The notes beneath the pieces were generated by a model. That model did not search any database. It saw nothing but the letters and a program-made list of their open reading frames with translations, and was not told the origin of the DNA. Below, piece by piece: positions 5,301 through 6,507 of a stretch of 6,507 nt of DNA; position 1 is the first letter of the stretch, and each line of letters opens with the position of its first letter. A program made the translations under genes and the position numbers. This stretch comes from Synergistaceae bacterium (GTDB taxonomy: Bacteria; Synergistota; Synergistia; Synergistales; Aminobacteriaceae): assembly GCA_031270755.1 (NCBI GenBank), contig JAISWV010000185.1:1-6507 (forward strand), given 5' to 3'.

Positions 5301-6507
5301 AGAGTATCCAGGAGTCCCCTGTTTTCAGATACGTGCCGGTTCTGTCGTCTCCATCGCTGATGGAAAATGTCGTGATGAGACCGTAAAGGTCGCTGCTAGG
5401 CGTCAAGGCGCTGTTGATAATCCCGGCGTTATCGCTGTACTCTTCATATACTCTGATCGGCGCGCTGGATTTGGAGCTCGAAACACTCGTGCCGTCGGAT
5501 TTGTTGCCCTCCCAGTTGATGACGATGTCAACGGCGTCCTTGGCCTGAACGATGTTCGATAACCGGGTCGTATTGCTGCTGTCCAGTTCTAAAGTTCCAA
5601 AAAGGGACGTTCCGCCGGTAACGTGTTCGATCACGATTTTTTTACCGTTGGCGTTCCCGTTATAGTCAAATTGAAGTTGCCCCATGTAATCGTTACTTCC
5701 CACCGAAGTCGGATCTATTGCCCAGCTCAAGTCCAGCCCGAAAGCATCCAAAAGAAAGCCGCTAGGCGTAGACAAGGCCGTCGCCAAATAATTGGAGTAC
5801 ACCTCTTCGATAGTGTTGCTGCCGATCAATGTAATGATATATTGTTCTACGCCCGTCCCTGGGTTGGTGCCGTTCAAGCTCACGCTCGGAACGTCGCCTC
5901 GGATGAGGTCTGTGTCTTTGCCGTTCCACAGATCGTTCGCCACCGCTCCGCTGATTGTTATATGGTATATCGTCGAAGTGTTGCTCATCGTAATGGTGTC
6001 GGGTCCTGAGTCATACGAAAAGAAAGGCCCGACCGTAACGCCGGCTGCAGTCAGTCCAGAGTTGATATCACCTGTGATGTCGGATAAATTCCCCGATGTG
6101 GTGATTGTGAGGTCCGTTTGGTAAAGCACATCGTTCGAGTTGGACGTGCCCCGTGTTTGTGAATGTGACGAGCTTCCGTAGAGTTCGTTGATCGTGCTCC
6201 CCGCCGTGTCCCTAAAGGTCACTTTATATCTGTCCGCGTTTACCGCGAGGTGCCCTGTCTGGAAATCCCCTGTGACGTTGCCTGAGTTCACGGTTGTGTT
6301 GGCAGTGCCGTAACTGACATCTAAAGCAGAAGGCAAGCTCGTAGGTAACGCGCCGTCCAACGCGGCCGCCACATCATCGAGGTCCATCAGCCCGACGGTG
6401 ACAGTTGTAGAGTATTGGTAGTAGACATCTCCCGTTCCCGTAATGGGAGACGCGGAGGACAACGTACCCGTCAAACCCAACTCGCTTGCGATAGAGCTTG
6501 CCATATC
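2380..6507 (-). CDS. Giant flagellin, 5' end outside the window (at least 1,375 residues visible)
   Basis: The frame is open to the right edge; the ATG at 6504 is preceded by a further in-frame Asp codon and is internal, so the N-terminal flagellin D0/D1 helices lie outside. Numbering from that Met, residues about 1275-1374 are a classical C-terminal flagellin domain: RIDNAIDKVSTQRATVGAQ, NRLEHTITNL, ENLTAAESRIMDADMAREM, LQAGTSMLAQAN and the terminal VLSLLR. Just before it, LQIGANEGE (1249-1257) and FNTIQQAEDNLFDLDVQDA (1162-1180) are also flagellin-type D1/D2 junction motifs. The other ~1,150 residues are a beta-rich insertion at the D2/D3 position that would face outward on the filament. 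No cysteine occurs in 1,374 residues, as is usual for proteins passed through the flagellar type III channel. Ordinary flagellins have 270-600 residues. The central part holds repeated modules, annotated separately. A flagellar sigma factor promoter would be off-window. A hook-associated protein (FlgL) is less likely given the full C-terminal flagellin signature. Confidence 0.93.
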   Translation of the reverse strand, partial: DMASSIASELGLTGTLSSASPITGTGDVYYQYSTTVTVGLMDLDDVAAALDGALPTSLPSALDVSYGTANTTVNSGNVTGDFQTGHLAVNADRYKVTFRDTAGSTINELYGSSSHSQTRGTSNSNDVLYQTDLTITTSGNLSDITGDINSGLTAAGVTVGPFFSYDSGPDTITMSNTSTIYHITISGAVANDLWNGKDTDLIRGDVPSVSLNGTNPGTGVEQYIITLIGSNTIEEVYSNYLATALSTPSGFLLDAFGLDLSWAIDPTSVGSNDYMGQLQFDYNGNANGKKIVIEHVTGGTSLFGTLELDSSNTTRLSNIVQAKDAVDIVINWEGNKSDGTSVSSSKSSAPIRVYEEYSDNAGIINSALTPSSDLYGLITTFSISDGDDRTGTYLKTGDSWILFTNAAVTGVADTVTIDLYDGGTYAAAANKNGISAGITYNFTDGALDGKNSSINQMVRSARGAVGYEALTHHVEFGVIDDAGGVKFRYGQRENAGDPGEWAMGSGVPAWYGQVYYGGDTTYYFQNNVSPSSVIQNAQVDRQNDVNGTLLFRYDGTRFVVEMKGYARTNASNRITGSYTFTDVDMAAARSGGPVTLVFGGSSIAFTELRIDTSSLSANDKFVVNVAAAAKLDQNHVNTTPASASFRSNVNIAIYGDPLRQSRTDWGTAMQYRFADDTVDGTTLHLLGYVVDPLNGSNNTQGVGWYGGELELADFDNGGYAGASGVGTPGGTDALAYWIRAEVNSHGETEPVASGLITSAFFQKMDSDKTKVIKDFVGGLSYSNYLYGNRGGNYGPLNLAGQEVYNPYNASLIFDVLEVAPDVLKFRIQGHIMDLNGNYWYAEEEEFFLNAGANTFKNSTVQPAVNPEVVGNPVVIFRDSPFGGLYFDEFTLGNIDLWTAGDRFTLSLVASGGEFDPLNSLSGAQAIDELTLLSDIRGTNMPHSFRFYDGVLDHSTVNLRIYQLVNNLSNQESLNFSRDQVMDGTLSVSFGEYFPVVEGADGTVRSGAAFEMIYKRGIDAGIAHFYSKVEDVAQFWDGNGRFILGTGPEILTIRQGDRGTSVAVGAGIELGYLARAISEQVWLRLMMQRDGQLRGADDKYPDGYRSYMMRDEDKYDIFKFVNTVPGRNSKESVVGTFVSHSIVPGEDYALNFYGSEDLMKAFAFNTIQQAEDNLFDLDVQDAHTGKAISSMRKVQAGELVYDLIAPGIAIDLDAIVGVRRAVYDPRSGAFAAEVNRNFVQFVHLADNAPRLQIGANEGENTILVLGDMTVKGLNIENLIVREREEASRSVTRIDNAIDKVSTQRATVGAQVNRLEHTITNLTVAGENLTAAESRIMDADMAREMMNFTMLQIMLQAGTSMLAQANGLPRNVLSLLR
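3763..5199 (-). repeat. Two diverged long modules within the flagellin insertion, with a partial third beyond
   Basis: Similar motifs recur in the same order. An opening strand motif of type F-x-D-(G/D)-x-(L/V)-D appears as ITYNFTDGALDG (residues 437-448), MQYRFADDTVDG (668-679) and HSFRFYDGVLDH (941-952). A second strand pair appears as NGTLLFRYDG..FVVEMKG (545-563) and NASLIFDV..LKFRIQG (807-828), and in shortened form as DGTLSVSFGEYF (981-992). A third block appears as GGPVTLVF..FTELRID..ANDKFVVNV (590-624) and GNPVVIF..FDEFTLG..AGDRFTLSL (869-906). Period is 231 then 273 residues. The third copy (nt ~3,690 down to ~3,520) lacks the closing block and leads into the flagellin core. Identity is low, so old duplication or shared fold are both possible. 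Confidence 0.5.
5596..6426 (-). repeat. Three degenerate 70-86 residue units at the front of the flagellin insertion
   Basis: Residues 27-110, 126-195 and 218-303 each begin with an aromatic/hydrophobic beta strand (VYYQYSTTVTVGL, VLYQTDLTITTSG, VEQYIITLIGS), continue into a helix-like segment with D/N-x-L/I spacing, and close with a second strand pair (DRYKVTFRDTAGSTINELYG, TIYHITISGAVANDLWNG, KKIVIEHVTGGTSLFG). They are rich in Ser, Thr, Gly, Asn and Asp with few Lys or Arg. No nucleotide-level repeat is apparent, so this is structural or ancient repetition seen by eye. Confidence 0.35.

Noticed and set aside
4456..5562. Long plus-strand open frame (368 codons) opposite the flagellin
   Set aside because: It is antisense to a well-supported coding region with high GC at third positions, gives a Val/Arg/Gly/Asp-rich peptide with no recognisable motif, and lacks a ribosome site.
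1..6507. CRISPR array, tRNA, rRNA, transposase or phage attachment site
   Set aside because: No regularly spaced direct repeats, cloverleaf, rRNA-like segment, transposase motif or duplicated core site was found by eye on either strand.

Overview
The window looks bacterial and its best-supported content is one end of a very large flagellin gene. The C-terminal flagellin domain, a repeat-built central region, and the nearby remains of a TctA-type transporter plus an RraA-like enzyme would all fit a Synergistota-like gut or anaerobic bacterium. That assignment is inference from general knowledge of gene content and flagellin style, not a search result.

Layout: positions 1-800 (+) are AT-rich and decayed. 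A short open frame at 2-97 stops early. It is followed by a 5'-truncated remnant of tctA, the large membrane subunit of tripartite tricarboxylate transporters, ending at 769. An intact RraA/HMG-aldolase-like gene (804-1454, +) follows 34 bases later. From 1455 to 1819 there is no intact gene: it holds a 12-bp stem-loop, a 43-codon open stretch that looks like the tail of a lost gene, and a weak terminator-like inverted repeat. From 1820 to the right edge everything reads on the minus strand: the flagellin (stop codon at 2380-2382, running off the window at 6507), then a 177-codon unknown gene 26 bases downstream with a strong Shine-Dalgarno. The two blocks converge on the 1455-1819 gap.

How the parts work together: the minus-strand pair is probably one transcript coding a giant flagellar filament protein (at least 1,375 residues, with the N-terminal flagellin domain outside the window) and a small, soluble, helical, probably cytoplasmic protein that may serve it. 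The plus-strand pair looks like the relic of a carboxylate uptake and breakdown cassette in which the transporter has been lost and the enzyme kept. The flagellin is the most interesting object. It has no cysteine in 1,374 residues, and its surface-exposed middle consists of diverged beta-rich modules of about 230-270 residues, plus an N-terminal stretch of shorter, differently composed units.
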